A DNA stretch of 5,552 bases from Thermoplasmata archaeon (GTDB lineage Archaea > Thermoplasmatota > Thermoplasmata > Lutacidiplasmatales > UBA184), in NCBI GenBank assembly GCA_030039525.1, contig JASHVI010000161.1:1-5552 (forward strand). Reading direction: 5' to 3'. This document shows positions 4,538 through 5,552 of the stretch, in pieces. The notes beneath the pieces are model-generated. The model had not been told where the DNA came from and did not search any database. It saw only the letters and a program-made list of their open reading frames with translations. Both the position numbers and the translations under genes were made by a program. Position 1 is the first letter of the stretch; each line of letters opens with the position of its first letter.

Positions 4538-5552
4538 CTAGCCCAGCGTGATTCGAAGGTCCACGAACGTGTAGACCCCGGCCGAGTTCACTCCCTCGAG
4601 AGTGAGCAGGTCGTGGATGCGCGACGTGCTAGACGGCGCGGTCACGGTGAACTTGTCCACGAACGGAGGGCCCCCGCCGCTGGGCGAGAACGAGACCGTC
4701 ACCGCCGGTCCCGAGACGAGGTACTTCAGCGTGATGTTCCCGCTGCCGAACAGGGCGTGGATCGTCAGGGAGCCGCTGTACGAGGCCGTGCCCTTCGGGA
4801 GGGTCACGTCGTCCTTGCCCCCGCGGAAGGAGATCCAGAACCCTTCGTTCTCCACCAGGACCTCCTGGGAGGAGAGGCCGATGGCGCCCCCGCCCGGGGG
4901 GCTCGACATGACGCTCCACGCGGTCACGGCGGTGCCGTTCTCGGTGTTGTTCGTGAACAGGAAGTCGAACGAAGGCATCGGCTGGACGGAGTAGTACACC
5001 TCCTCGTAGTCCGTGGAGTCGTAGTAGGTCGCTCCCCCGCAGCTGTAGAACGACTGCTCGAGGAAGTGGTGGCCGCCGGTGTAGTACCGGACGGAACTCG
5101 CCGTCTTGCCCGAGTGGACCGCCTTGAACGTGATGTATCCCGTGCTCGACAGGCTCATCGAGAACGTGTAGATCGCCCCGCGGGTGAGGCCGGCCTGGTA
5201 GGCGGTGTAGTAGTAGCTGCCCGCGCAGGCGGTGGTGTAGGACCACGCGAAGCCCCAGTTCCCGAAATCGTCCGTGAACCCGACCTGATCGTACGAGCCC
5301 GCGCTGTCCCACGCCGATAGAAGGACGTAGTAGAACTCCGAGCTGTTGCCCGGGAGCGCGTCGGGGATCCGGACCGTCACCGCGAGCGAGGTCGGCGAGA
5401 GGTTGCCGCCGGTATAGTACGCGCCGGCCCAGTAGTGGGTCGAGTACAGCGCGGGGGACGCGATGCTCCCGCCCCCGGCCCGGACGGCCCACGGGTGACC
5501 GAGGCCGGCCGACGGAACATGCGCGGGTCCCTGCGGCTGGGCCAACGGCGCG
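4538..5552 (-). CDS. Secreted beta-sandwich protein (partial, N-terminus missing)
   Basis: The minus-strand frame is open to the right edge and stops at TAG 4538-4540, showing 337 full codons. The first visible residues, APLAQPQGPAHVPS, look like the end of a signal peptide and the start of a mature secreted protein, so the true start is probably outside the window; the in-frame TTG at 5545 is unlikely to be it. Numbering from the first visible Ala, residues about 35-200 are rich in Tyr, Ser, Gly and Trp with strand-turn repeats (YDQVGFTDDFGNWGFAWSY; YTFSMSLSSTGYITFKA). Two Cys (109 and 171) could form a disulfide. N-glycosylation sequons occur near 69, 201, 205 and 272. Residues about 205-337 look like one or two further beta domains. 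The central part loosely recalls concanavalin-like or G1-peptidase-like jelly rolls (low confidence). No C-terminal membrane anchor is visible. A role at the cell surface or in the medium is inferred. Confidence 0.82.
   Translation of the reverse strand, partial: APLAQPQGPAHVPSAGLGHPWAVRAGGGSIASPALYSTHYWAGAYYTGGNLSPTSLAVTVRIPDALPGNSSEFYYVLLSAWDSAGSYDQVGFTDDFGNWGFAWSYTTACAGSYYYTAYQAGLTRGAIYTFSMSLSSTGYITFKAVHSGKTASSVRYYTGGHHFLEQSFYSCGGATYYDSTDYEEVYYSVQPMPSFDFLFTNNTENGTAVTAWSVMSSPPGGGAIGLSSQEVLVENEGFWISFRGGKDDVTLPKGTASYSGSLTIHALFGSGNITLKYLVSGPAVTVSFSPSGGGPPFVDKFTVTAPSSTSRIHDLLTLEGVNSAGVYTFVDLRITLG

Noticed and set aside
4493..5320. 275-residue plus-strand frame opposite the secreted protein
   Set aside because: It is Arg/Val/Gly/Ala-rich without domain features. 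The opposite frame is clearly a secreted beta protein with Trp, Tyr, Asn and Cys.
5543..5545. TTG as the start of the secreted protein
   Set aside because: The frame stays open upstream to the window edge and the visible start looks like the end of a signal peptide, so the true start is probably outside.
4538..5552. Identity of the secreted protein as a thermopsin-type peptidase
   Set aside because: The thermopsin patterns I know (YWVQNV-type segment and following FxDNIWN) are absent.

Overview
The window looks like chromosomal DNA of a GC-rich archaeon, most likely a Thermoplasmatota-type lineage; the phylum is an inference. The signs are short AT-rich boxes (CAAATA-like) 25-40 bases before start codons, start codons at or near the predicted transcription start (leaderless or short-leader mRNAs), almost no Shine-Dalgarno sequences, and secreted or membrane-anchored Ser/Gly/Tyr-rich beta proteins. 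No rRNA, tRNA, CRISPR array, transposase or insertion sequence is visible.

Layout. Positions 1-72 hold either the 3' end of a plus-strand gene or, on the other strand, the first codons of a minus-strand gene (1-32); the sequence does not settle which. A strong hairpin (101-121) follows. A long minus-strand gene (138-2765) encodes an 875-residue protein with an N-terminal winged-helix-like region and C-terminal TPR-like repeats. Next comes an unusually long gap (2766-3231) with no convincing gene but several inverted repeats. Then three plus-strand genes, each with its own promoter-like box: a one-pass membrane-anchored small beta protein (3232-3702), methionine sulfoxide reductase B (3809-4201) and a 51-residue unknown protein (4308-4463). 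A convergent minus-strand gene (4538-5552, running off the right edge) encodes a large secreted beta-sandwich protein.

How they fit together. Only MsrB has a secure biochemical function, the repair of methionine-R-sulfoxide. Each of the three plus-strand genes has its own TATA-like box and a dyad at or next to its start codon, so they look like single-gene transcription units, not an operon. The winged-helix/TPR protein is divergent from them and could be a regulator, but no target is shown. Hairpins lie at or near most gene ends. The most intriguing unexplained parts are the structured 466-base gap, the start-site dyads of msrB and the 51-residue gene, and the ATPase-less winged-helix/TPR protein.
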